A DNA stretch of 5,676 nucleotides, from the NCBI GenBank assembly GCA_035511435.1, contig DATKFJ010000346.1, forward strand, positions 1-5,676. The letters are read 5' to 3'. Of this stretch, positions 1 through 4,734 are shown one piece after another. Numbering within the stretch: the stretch's first letter is position 1; every line of letters begins with the position of its first letter. Below the pieces are notes generated by a model. That model worked only from the letters and a program-made list of their open reading frames with translations. It was not told where the DNA came from and did no database searches. A program made the position numbers and the translations under genes. Source of the stretch: JAMXLO01 sp035511435 (GTDB lineage Bacteria; Pseudomonadota; Alphaproteobacteria; Acetobacterales; Acetobacteraceae).

Positions 1-1
1 C

Positions 2-121
2 AGACACGTCGCGCTCAACCTGTTGTCTCGGGCAAAGCCCATTACGAGCTTCAAGAACAGGCGCAAGAAGGCTGGATGGGATGTCGACTACCTCGAAACC
101 GTCCTGCGCCACACCGCCTGA
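2..121 (+). CDS. ISAs1-family transposase, C-terminal end only (5' part outside window)
   Basis: An open frame enters from the left edge and ends at TGA 119-121, giving 39 residues. The tail reads RHVALNLLSRAK, then a basic stretch (KNRRKKAGWD), then DYLETVLRHTA. This matches the end of ISAs1-family DDE transposases (the 'H-repeat-associated' type), which finish with an R-H-x-A-L-N-L-L helix, a K/R-rich segment and an AGWD-x-x-Y-L motif. The catalytic DDE residues lie upstream of the window, so it cannot be said whether the element is intact. It sits 128 bases before tRNA-Trp, a place often occupied by tuf in proteobacteria. The family call is from recall of the motif; other DDE families are less likely. 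Confidence 0.8.
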   Translation, partial: RHVALNLLSRAKPITSFKNRRKKAGWDVDYLETVLRHTA

Positions 122-140
122 CGTTCAAGCGATTCGCCTG
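122..140 (-). mobile_element. Candidate right terminal inverted repeat of the ISAs1-like element
   Basis: The 19 bases directly after the transposase stop read, on the minus strand, CAGGCGAATCGCTTGAACG. ISAs1-family ends commonly begin with CAG followed by a short repeat, and the right end usually lies close behind the transposase stop, so position 140 is a plausible element boundary. The left end and target duplication are outside the window, so this is inference only. Confidence 0.3.
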
Positions 141-159
141 CAGCAACCGGCCCAGCCCC

Positions 160-188
160 TTGACACCGACCCGCCCGCATCCTTTCTA
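160..188 (+). promoter_or_regulatory. Candidate sigma-70-type promoter for tRNA-Trp
   Basis: A perfect TTGACA (160-165) is followed by a 17-base spacer and TTTCTA (183-188), then GC-rich sequence of the kind found at stable-RNA promoters. The -35 is strong but the -10 is poor (2 of 6 to TATAAT; shifted readings such as TCTACG are little better). Transcription would begin near 195, about 55 bases before the tRNA. It lies downstream of the proposed IS end, so the insertion would not have removed it. Confidence 0.4.
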
Positions 189-249
189 CGCGCCCTGCGT
201 GAGTGGTCACCGGAGCGGCTCGATACGCCGAGACGCCTGCCTGCCGTGC

Positions 250-326
250 AGGGGTGTAGCTCAATTGGCTAGAGCGCCGGTCTCCAAAACCGGAGGCTGG
301 GGGTTCGAGACCCTCCACCCCTGCCA
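250..326 (+). tRNA. tRNA-Trp (anticodon CCA)
   Basis: A complete 77-base cloverleaf with encoded 3' CCA can be folded. The acceptor stem AGGGGTG (250-256) pairs with CACCCCT (316-322). The D arm is GCTC/GAGC. The anticodon stem CCGGT/ACCGG holds the loop CTCCAAA, giving anticodon CCA. A 5-base variable loop follows, then a T stem closed over the loop TTCGAGA. The discriminator base is G (323), as is usual for tRNA-Trp. It reads into secE, the standard arrangement in many proteobacteria. Confidence 0.97.
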
Positions 327-349
327 GCGGCCCGCGAACGCGCTATAGT
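321..349 (+). promoter_or_regulatory. Candidate internal promoter for secE-nusG, overlapping the tRNA 3' end
   Basis: CTGCCA (321-326) matches TTGACA at 4 of 6 positions, and TATAGT (344-349) matches TATAAT at 5 of 6, with an ideal 17-base spacer. The -35 box coincides with the last base pair, discriminator and CCA end of the tRNA gene. Transcription would start near 356, leaving a short leader before the ribosome binding site at 366-371. Alternatively the tRNA promoter alone could drive secE-nusG and this match may be chance. Confidence 0.4.
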
Positions 350-365
350 CCCGGCAGCAGGGTTT

Positions 366-371
366 GGAGAG
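366..371 (+). promoter_or_regulatory. Ribosome binding site that decides the secE start
   Basis: GGAGAG lies 7 bases before GTG 379, an ideal distance. The upstream in-frame alternative, TTG 364, would overlap this Shine-Dalgarno and has none of its own. The GTG start also gives a SecE of the usual alphaproteobacterial length. Confidence 0.75.
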
Positions 372-378
372 CAACGGC

Positions 379-573
379 GTGGCGGTCGATCCGGCGAAAT
401 TCGTGCGTGAGGTGCGGGCCGAAATGGCGCGCGTCACCTGGCCTTCCCGCAAGGAGACCATGGTGACGACGGGCCTGGTATTCGCCATGGTTGCGCTGGC
501 GGCGATTTTCTTCTTCCTGGTCGACCAGATCGTCGGCATCGGCATTCGCTCGCTGTTCGGCATGGGCGGCTGA
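379..573 (+). CDS. secE: SecE, preprotein translocase subunit (short, single-helix form)
   Basis: SecE is the small essential subunit that clamps the SecY channel in the inner membrane. This protein has 64 residues from GTG 379, chosen because GGAGAG sits 7 bases upstream. An amphipathic N-terminal region (about 1-28) carries the family hallmark VTWPSRKET (residues 19-27), followed by one hydrophobic helix (about 30-53). The three-helix form of E. coli (about 127 residues) has two extra N-terminal helices that are absent here; the one-helix form is normal in alphaproteobacteria and most other bacteria. It stands between tRNA-Trp and nusG, and only 16 bases separate its stop from the nusG start, so the two are almost certainly co-transcribed. 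Confidence 0.95.
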   Translation: MAVDPAKFVREVRAEMARVTWPSRKETMVTTGLVFAMVALAAIFFFLVDQIVGIGIRSLFGMGG

Positions 574-589
574 GGAGAGTTTCAGGGCA

Positions 590-1120
590 ATGGCCAAGCG
601 TTGGTACGTGGTGCACGTCTATTCGGGCTTCGAAAAGAAGATCGCTCAGCAGCTGAAGGAGCAGGCGGCGCAGAAGGGGCTTGCCGACCAGTTCGACGAG
701 GTGCTGGTGCCGTCCGAGCAGGTCGTGGAAATGCGCCGCGGGCAGAAGGTGAACGCGGAACACAAGTTCTTTCCCGGCTACGTGCTGGTGAAGATGGAGC
801 TGACCGACGACGCTTGGCACCTGGTGAAGAACACACCGAAGGTGACCGGTTTCCTGGGCAGCAAGACGCGGCCGAGCCCGATCAGCGAGGCGGAAGCCGA
901 ACGGATCATGAAGCAGACGCAGGAGGGCGTGGAACGTCCGCGTCCGGCTGTGCTGTTCGAGATCGGCGAGCAGGTGCGCGTGGCCGATGGTCCGTTCACC
1001 AGCTTCAACGGCACGGTCGAGGAAGTGGACGAGGAGAAGGGCCGCGTGAAGGTCAGTGTCTCGATCTTCGGCCGTTCCACGCCGGTCGAGTTGGAGTACG
1101 GGCAGGTAGAGAAGGTTTAG
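590..1120 (+). CDS. nusG: NusG, transcription termination/antitermination factor
   Basis: NusG binds RNA polymerase through its N-terminal domain, and its C-terminal KOW domain links it to Rho or to ribosomal protein S10. The 176 residues from ATG 590 match the family's usual length. The start MAKRWYVVHVYSGFEKK is the typical NGN opening, and HKFFPGYVLVKM (58-69) is the conserved NGN core. The KOW domain covers about 122-176 with the motif VRVADGPFTSFNGTVEEV (129-146). AGGG (584-587) lies close to the start and GGAGAG (574-579) 10 bases before it. An in-frame open stretch reaches upstream into secE, but only ATG 590 gives the family N-terminus. In most bacteria rplK follows; here the next gene is convergent and unrelated. 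Confidence 0.97.
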   Translation: MAKRWYVVHVYSGFEKKIAQQLKEQAAQKGLADQFDEVLVPSEQVVEMRRGQKVNAEHKFFPGYVLVKMELTDDAWHLVKNTPKVTGFLGSKTRPSPISEAEAERIMKQTQEGVERPRPAVLFEIGEQVRVADGPFTSFNGTVEEVDEEKGRVKVSVSIFGRSTPVELEYGQVEKV

Positions 1121-1143
1121 CGACGACTGTTGCCGGGTGGGCG

Positions 1144-1162
1144 GGCCGCGTCTGTTTCGGCC
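1144..1162 (+). terminator. Weak hairpin between convergent nusG and VOC genes
   Basis: GGCCG (1144-1148) pairs with CGGCC (1158-1162) around a 9-base loop in the 51-base gap between the nusG stop and the VOC-gene stop. There is no T-tract on either strand, so it is not a standard intrinsic terminator. It is the only stem noticed in this gap. Confidence 0.2.
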
Positions 1163-1171
1163 ATTGCCGCC

Positions 1172-1555
1172 TTAGCCCCGCTGGATCAGCTCGATCGACA
1201 CGTTCTGCGGCGCGGTGAGGAATGCAATGCGCACGCCGGGGCGGATCGTCTTCGGCTCCATTGTGAACGCCACGCCCTTGCCCTTCAGTTCGGTCACCGC
1301 GGCGTCGATGTTTTCCACCGTCAGGCCGATATGCTCGAGGCCCATATACGGGATCTGTGGCGACCCGCCGGTCTTCGCCGGATCGGCCAGCGCAATGAAG
1401 ATCTTTTGCCCGGTCAGGTCCAGGTCGAAGCGCGTCGAGCCATCCGCGTGCGGCGTTCGGATCACCTCCGCACCCAGCTTGTCCTGATACCACTGCGCGG
1501 TGGACGCCGGGTCCGGCGAACGCAGATGGATATGCTCCCAGGTGTACTTGGTCAT
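1172..1555 (-). CDS. VOC-family (glyoxalase/bleomycin-resistance/dioxygenase fold) protein
   Basis: This is a 127-residue single-chain protein with two beta-alpha-beta-beta-beta modules. Module one opens WEHIHLRSPDPASTAQWYQDKLG (from residue 6) and module two opens MGLEHIGLTVENIDAA (from residue 71). Likely metal ligands by family position are H10 (or H8), H75 and E122 in SIELIQRG. The fourth expected ligand, near the end of module one (around FIALAD, 53-58), is not obvious, so activity may be altered. Lactoylglutathione lyase, dioxygenase or resistance functions cannot be told apart from sequence alone. The start at 1555 is favoured over an upstream in-frame ATG at 1591 because a good ribosome site precedes it and the fold begins there. 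The gene is convergent with nusG. Confidence 0.9.
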   Translation of the reverse strand: MTKYTWEHIHLRSPDPASTAQWYQDKLGAEVIRTPHADGSTRFDLDLTGQKIFIALADPAKTGGSPQIPYMGLEHIGLTVENIDAAVTELKGKGVAFTMEPKTIRPGVRIAFLTAPQNVSIELIQRG

Positions 1556-1560
1556 GTTTC

Positions 1561-1568
1561 TCTCCCTT
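1561..1568 (-). promoter_or_regulatory. Ribosome binding site that decides the VOC-gene start
   Basis: On the minus strand AAGGGAGA lies 5 bases before the ATG at 1555-1553. This strong Shine-Dalgarno supports the 127-residue product over the 139-residue reading from 1591. Confidence 0.75.
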
Positions 1569-1598
1569 CGCAGCCAAAATCCTTCCCGCATTAACCCA

Positions 1599-1706
1599 TC
1601 AGACGATCAGGCGGGCAAGGGCGCCCGCGCCGGCCACGGCGATATCGCATTTGAGCGGCCGGGATACAGGTTTTTCGACCGCGCATGGCAAAGTCGGGGG
1701 GGTCAT
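1599..1706 (-). CDS. Doubtful 35-residue ORF upstream of the VOC gene
   Basis: On the minus strand an ATG at 1706-1704 opens a 35-residue frame that stops 43 bases before the VOC start. The product begins MTPPTLPC and ends CDIAVAGAGALARLIV, a small-residue-rich hydrophobic tail. No ribosome binding site is visible, and it is far too short for a known domain. It could be a chance ORF, a leader peptide or the scar of a longer gene. I do not recognise it. Confidence 0.15.
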   Translation of the reverse strand: MTPPTLPCAVEKPVSRPLKCDIAVAGAGALARLIV

Positions 1707-1792
1707 TCGACGCCGATGTCATTGTCGCGCGACCGCATGGCATGAGGATTCGGGCGCTACGTCATGTAGCCGCTAACCGTGCAACTACTCCG

Positions 1793-1838
1793 ACTCCCGT
1801 GGCTCTCCGTGGCCCTCCCTTCTGCCTCCGTGTTGAAA
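1793..1838 (+). repeat. 46-bp inverted repeat, left copy
   Basis: This copy matches the reverse complement of 1990-2035 at 41 of 46 positions, without gaps. It contains an imperfect tandem of 10-base units, GTGGCTCTCC (1799-1808) and GTGGCCCTCC (1809-1818), and ends in CCTCCGTGTTGAAA. Similar 'CTCCGTG...CCTCCGTGTTGAA' sequences are, to my recollection, common intergenic repeats in several bacterial groups; this recall is not checked. Confidence 0.85.
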
Positions 1839-1989
1839 TTGCAGACGCGCCGCAGGCATGGCGATCCGATCGGAGGCACCGTCACGATGGTCGCGCTGAT
1901 GGCCCTGCTAGCGCGGCCTTGGCTTTGCCGGGACGAAGGCTTGCACCACGCCTTCTGACCCGGCGTCCGTGCGTTTACGCCATACTCTC
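1839..1989. other. Hairpin-rich core between the inverted repeats
   Basis: These 151 bases contain a perfect 10-bp palindrome TCCGATCGGA (1865-1874), a 6-bp stem CGCGCT/AGCGCG (1892-1897 with 1910-1915) and a 6-bp stem GAAGGC/GCCTTC with a 9-base loop (1935-1955). No reading frame here is convincing. Together with the flanking repeats the block could fold as one long structure or be a small non-coding mobile element. Confidence 0.45.
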
Positions 1990-2035
1990 TTTTAACACGG
2001 AGGAAGAATGGAGGGCCACGGAGGGCCACAGGAGT
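1990..2035 (-). repeat. 46-bp inverted repeat, right copy
   Basis: This is the partner of 1793-1838 in opposite orientation, with five mismatches. On the plus strand it holds two perfect 10-base tandem units, GGAGGGCCAC (2010-2019 and 2020-2029), corresponding to the imperfect pair in the left copy. No matching target duplication is evident outside the two copies. Confidence 0.85.
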
Positions 2036-2106
2036 GTGGGCTTGTGCCGATTGCGGGACAATTGACCGAACGGCTGATCGAGATGGCGATGGGCCGGGCT
2101 TTTTCT

Positions 2107-2137
2107 CATCGCGGGCGGAGCGAAGAGCAATCTCGGG
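2107..2137 (+). repeat. Possible dispersed repeat ('CATTGCGAGCGAAGCGAAGCAATC'-like)
   Basis: The stretch begins CATCGCGGGCGGAGCGAAGA and continues GCAATCTCGGG. It resembles a widespread imperfectly palindromic intergenic repeat of the form CATTGCGAG...GAAGCAATC known to me from many proteobacterial genomes. Only one copy is in the window, so repetition is inferred from memory. Confidence 0.35.
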
Positions 2138-2204
2138 CGAGTTGGGCACACACGTGATACGCCAACGCTTCCATTCTCGGCCCTGTCCGCCGCACAATGG
2201 CGCC

Positions 2205-2864
2205 ATGTCGCGGCGCACGGTGGAGATCACGACTGAGCTCATGCTGCGGGCCTATCGGCACGGGCTGTTTCCCATGGCTGAGACGCGGCGGAGCGAGCGG
2301 CTGTACTGGCTGGACCCGGAGCGGCGCGGCGTGTTGCCGCTCGACCGTTTCCACCTGCCGCGCCGGTTGGCCCGCACCGTGCTGGCGGACGTGTTCAGCG
2401 TGACGGTGGACCAGGATTTCGACGCGACCATCGCCGGCTGCGCATCATCGGCGCCCGGCCGCGAAGATACCTGGATCAACCCGCAGATCGAGCGCCTGTT
2501 CGGCGAGCTGCATCGACAGGGCCATGCCCACTCGGTAGAGAGCCGCCAGAACGGGCAGTTGGTGGGTGGGCTTTACGGCGTGGCGATCGGCGGCGTGTTC
2601 TTCGGCGAAAGCATGTTCAGCCTGGCACGCGATGCGTCCAAGGCGGCGCTGGTACACCTGGTCGCACGGCTGCGGCTGGGCGGCTTTCAACTGCTGGACA
2701 CCCAGTTCGTCACCGCGCACCTGGCGCAGTTCGGCGCCGAGGAACTGCCGCGCGAGGCTTACAAGACGCGGCTTGCCTTGGCGCTGGAGGCGCCGGCGCA
2801 GTTTCCGGTGGCCCTCGATCCGGTGGCGCTGGTGGAGGAAATCCTCGCACTGGCGGAACGCTAG
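2205..2864 (+). CDS. aat: Leucyl/phenylalanyl-tRNA-protein transferase
   Basis: Aat transfers Leu or Phe from aminoacyl-tRNA to the N-terminal Arg or Lys of proteins in the cytoplasm, creating N-degrons for ClpS/ClpAP. The product has 219 residues, close to the usual 200-250. Family motifs in order: ELMLRAYRHGLFPMA (11-25), YWLDPERRGVLPL (34-46), TWINPQIERL (89-98), GGLYGVAIGGVFFGESMFS (121-139), ASKAAL (144-149), LLDTQFVTAHLAQFGAEELPR (163-183). The GES and LLDTQ elements belong to the catalytic and peptide-binding core. The frame stays open 57 codons upstream, but that extension is read from the repeat region, and ATG 2205 gives the family N-terminus. No good Shine-Dalgarno precedes it. It is the first gene of a compact plus-strand group. 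Confidence 0.96.
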   Translation: MSRRTVEITTELMLRAYRHGLFPMAETRRSERLYWLDPERRGVLPLDRFHLPRRLARTVLADVFSVTVDQDFDATIAGCASSAPGREDTWINPQIERLFGELHRQGHAHSVESRQNGQLVGGLYGVAIGGVFFGESMFSLARDASKAALVHLVARLRLGGFQLLDTQFVTAHLAQFGAEELPREAYKTRLALALEAPAQFPVALDPVALVEEILALAER

Positions 2865-2868
2865 GGCG

Positions 2869-3009
2869 ATGACGGCGCACATGTGGGTGCTGGCGATCGG
2901 CGCGATTGGCGGCGTGCTCGCGCCGACACCGGATTTCTGCAAGCCGGAGATGGCTTCGCCGCGCGGTCGGTCCCGGACATCCGCCGCGGTCATGCACAAG
3001 CCCGGATGA
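2869..3009 (+). CDS. Small ORF of 46 codons, possibly a coupling ORF
   Basis: An ATG four bases after the aat stop opens a 46-residue frame whose TGA overlaps the next gene's ATG as ATGA (3006-3009). The product starts MTAHMWVLAIGAIGGVLA, a hydrophobic run that could be a weak signal sequence, and then becomes polar and Arg-rich (PRGRSRTS). I recognise no family. The case for it is positional: it fills the gap so that ribosomes leaving aat could reach the next start, which has no clear Shine-Dalgarno of its own. It could equally be chance in GC-rich DNA. Confidence 0.3.
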   Translation: MTAHMWVLAIGAIGGVLAPTPDFCKPEMASPRGRSRTSAAVMHKPG

Positions 3010-3584
3010 GGGCGACTGCAACCGCTATCCTGGCATTCTGGCTCTCGGTTGCGGCGCTTTCGGCGTTCGCGGACCAGCCGCAACTGCGTCCGAGCAGGGA
3101 TGTCGATATAACCTATAGCTCGACCGCCGCGGGAGCGCCGCGGGATGGCAGGCGGCTGGAACAGCGGGTGCGCTGGCTGGCAGCGGCTCAAACCATGCGA
3201 ATCGATCCGCCGACCACTGGCCTATTCGTAATTATCGACTATGTCGCGAAGCGCATGAGCGTGGTGCGAGCAGCGGACAGATCGGTGACAGAAATGGCGG
3301 CTCCGGATGATACGACGGGCGTGGGGGGCAACACGGGCGCCGGTGGCTACGTCCGCCGTGGCGAGGACATGGTTGCGGGCCTGGCCTGCACGGACTGGGA
3401 GACGCACGATCGCGATGGCCGGCTGGCGGTGCTCTGCGTCACCGCCGATGGCGTCACGCTGCGCGCGGGGGTCGATGGGCAAACGCTGGTGAGCGCCGTT
3501 TCGGTGCAATACGCGCCGCAGGACCCGGCGGATTTTCGCGTTCCGGCGGACTACGCGCACCGGTCGACCGGTGCGCCGCGATGA
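3006..3584 (+). CDS. Secreted protein of unknown function (possibly DUF4412/LolA-like)
   Basis: The product has 192 residues from ATG 3006. Residues 1-22 form a signal peptide (MRATATAILAFWLSVAALSAFA, cleavage likely before DQP), so it should be periplasmic. The mature part is beta-rich with alternating hydrophobic residues: DVDITYS (32-38), RIDPPTTGLFVIIDYVAKRMSVV (65-87), then VAGLACTDWETHDRDGRLAVLCVTADGVTLRA (123-154). The two cysteines, about 17 residues apart (C128 and C144), could form a disulphide. The pattern 'residue set by a dye-like or lipid-like pocket, then VAG..C..W' recalls DUF4412/LolA-like proteins, but this is a loose resemblance. An upstream in-frame GTG at 2883 would add 41 residues and bury the signal peptide, so it was not used. 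Its stop overlaps the msrQ start (ATGA, 3581-3584), pointing to coupled expression. Confidence 0.8.
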   Translation: MRATATAILAFWLSVAALSAFADQPQLRPSRDVDITYSSTAAGAPRDGRRLEQRVRWLAAAQTMRIDPPTTGLFVIIDYVAKRMSVVRAADRSVTEMAAPDDTTGVGGNTGAGGYVRRGEDMVAGLACTDWETHDRDGRLAVLCVTADGVTLRAGVDGQTLVSAVSVQYAPQDPADFRVPADYAHRSTGAPR

Positions 3585-4447
3585 GGGTTCCGTGGCGCGA
3601 CCGGCATGGCCGGCTGGTGCCGATCAAGGCAGCGGTGCTGGCTGCGGACTGCATTCCCGGCGCGGTGTTGGCGTACTGGTGGGTAACCGGCGCGCTGGGC
3701 GGGCGTCCGGTTCTCGAGGTGATCCATGGTACGGGTAACTGGGCGATCCGGTTCCTGATGATCTCGCTGGCGATCACGCCGGCGGCGCGGGTGCTGAACT
3801 GGCCACGCATCCTGCTGGTCCGGCGGATGGTCGGGCTGACCGCGCTGGCTTACGCGGTGGCGCATTTCTCGCTGTATGTGGTGGACGAGAACTTCCACCT
3901 GCTGCTGGTGGTTTCGGAGATTGTACGCCGGTTCTACCTGACGATCGGGTTCGTTACGTTGGTCGGGCTGAGCATGCTGGGCGTGACTTCGACCGATGGC
4001 TGGACGCGCCGGCTGGGGCGCGGGTGGAAGCGATTGCATCGGGCGATCTACGGACTCGGCGTGGTGGCGCTGCTGCATTACTTCATTCAGTCGAAGTCGA
4101 ACGTTTCGGAGCCTGTGTTCATGTCCGGCGTGTTCGTCTGGCTGTTGCTGTGGCGGGTGCTGCCAATGAATTGGCAGCGCAGCGTGATCGCGCAACTGGC
4201 GCTGAGCGTGGTGGCGGCGGGTGCATCGGCGGGTATCGAGTTCACCTGGTACGCGGTGGCGACAGGCATCAATCCGTGGCGGGTTCTGGCGGCCAGCGAA
4301 ACGATTGCGTACGGTCTGCGCCCGGCGCACTACGTGGCGCTGTTGGGATTGTCGGTGACGCTGCTGGCACTGGTGCGGCGGGTCGGCGGGATGTGGAGAA
4401 CGCGCAGCGGCGTGGCAGGGAGTGTCGCCAGCAGGCAGGTTTTGTGA
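3581..4447 (+). CDS. msrQ: MsrQ-like haem-binding membrane subunit of methionine sulfoxide reductase (YedZ family)
   Basis: MsrQ is an inner-membrane haem b protein that passes electrons from the respiratory chain to periplasmic MsrP, which repairs oxidised methionine. This protein has 288 residues with about seven to eight hydrophobic segments (roughly 17-37, 54-70, 84-102, 115-134, 155-170, 178-194, 202-222, 258-275). H95, H153 and H166 have nearly the same spacing as the haem-ligand histidines of E. coli MsrQ (91, 151, 164), and RRMVGL (81-86) is the conserved motif before the first of them. E. coli MsrQ has about 211 residues; the C-terminal ~80 here add one or two helices, a form I associate with acetic-acid-type bacteria. 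No msrP lies in the window. The start overlaps the preceding stop by four bases. Confidence 0.88.
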   Translation: MRVPWRDRHGRLVPIKAAVLAADCIPGAVLAYWWVTGALGGRPVLEVIHGTGNWAIRFLMISLAITPAARVLNWPRILLVRRMVGLTALAYAVAHFSLYVVDENFHLLLVVSEIVRRFYLTIGFVTLVGLSMLGVTSTDGWTRRLGRGWKRLHRAIYGLGVVALLHYFIQSKSNVSEPVFMSGVFVWLLLWRVLPMNWQRSVIAQLALSVVAAGASAGIEFTWYAVATGINPWRVLAASETIAYGLRPAHYVALLGLSVTLLALVRRVGGMWRTRSGVAGSVASRQVL

Positions 4448-4734
4448 GGCGGGGTGTGTTGGCCGATTGCGTCTCACGAGGCGGATGGCGAGACGATGGA
4501 TCGTGGGGTGAGAGCAGGCAGGAGAAGAAAGCGCTTACGTGGGTGCGTGCAGATGCACCGCGGATCAAGTCGGACAGCTACAATAGCACACAGATGGCAG
4601 TGCGCCTTGGCGCTGACGGTTCAGGGGCCTGACTTACGTTTGGGGCACGGCTGGCCGTGTGCCGGGCGCGCCCCTGGACGCTGGGTGTGGCGACCTGCGA
4701 CGCGCCAATGCATTCTCCGTAAACGTGGTTCCGG
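4448..4734. other. Gap between convergent msrQ and ABC-ATPase genes
   Basis: These 287 bases contain no supported gene; frames crossing it are overlaps from the neighbouring genes. The notable content is a nested inverted repeat at 4622-4676. A TACAAT at 4579-4584 resembles a -10 box but has no matching -35. No T-rich intrinsic terminator is seen on either strand. Confidence 0.6.
4622..4676. terminator. Nested inverted repeat, possible bidirectional terminator-like structure
   Basis: An outer perfect 7-bp pair, CAGGGGC (4622-4628) with GCCCCTG (4670-4676), encloses an inner hairpin CACGG-CTGG-CCGTG (4646-4659) and a 10-bp palindrome GGGCGCGCCC (4664-4673), which competes with the outer stem. 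Its place between two convergent genes suggests a role in ending transcription from either side, but there is no T-tract. Confidence 0.3.

Larger units (their letters stand above)
1556..2204. other. Repeat-containing intergenic region without a convincing gene
   Basis: About 650 bases separate the divergent VOC gene and aat. Both should have promoters here, but no clear -35/-10 pair was recognised. The region contains a 46-bp inverted repeat pair (1793-1838, 1990-2035), several small hairpins between them, a repeat-like sequence at 2107-2137, a run of seven G (1696-1702) and a 5-bp stem with 5-base loop at 1756-1770. Open frames crossing it, such as one of 161 codons on the minus strand at 1757-2242, are low-complexity readings of the repeats and resemble no family I know. 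Confidence 0.7.

Noticed and set aside
364..378. TTG 364 as the secE start
   Set aside because: It overlaps the GGAGAG ribosome site that fits GTG 379, and the 64-residue product matches the normal length.
1556..1591. Upstream ATG (1591) for the VOC gene
   Set aside because: The strong ribosome site AAGGGAGA lies inside this extension and points to ATG 1555; the extra residues are not part of the fold.
2086..2112. Hairpin GCGATG/CATCGC with TTTTT (2100-2104) as an intrinsic terminator
   Set aside because: The T-run lies inside the loop, not after the stem, and no gene ends just upstream.
1757..2242. 161-codon minus-strand open frame over the repeat block
   Set aside because: It reads through both inverted repeats, giving spurious repeated phrases (FNTEAEGRATES-like), and overlaps the aat start.
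2445..3191. 248-codon minus-strand open frame across the end of aat
   Set aside because: It is antisense to the conserved aat core and shows no family motifs.
3551..4477. 308-codon open frame on the minus strand opposite msrQ
   Set aside because: Its His/Arg/Gln/Pro-rich product is the typical antisense shadow of a GC-rich membrane-protein gene; the plus strand has clear MsrQ motifs.
4579..4584. TACAAT as a promoter -10 for a small RNA
   Set aside because: No acceptable -35 box is found 16-18 bases upstream and no RNA structure is recognised after it.
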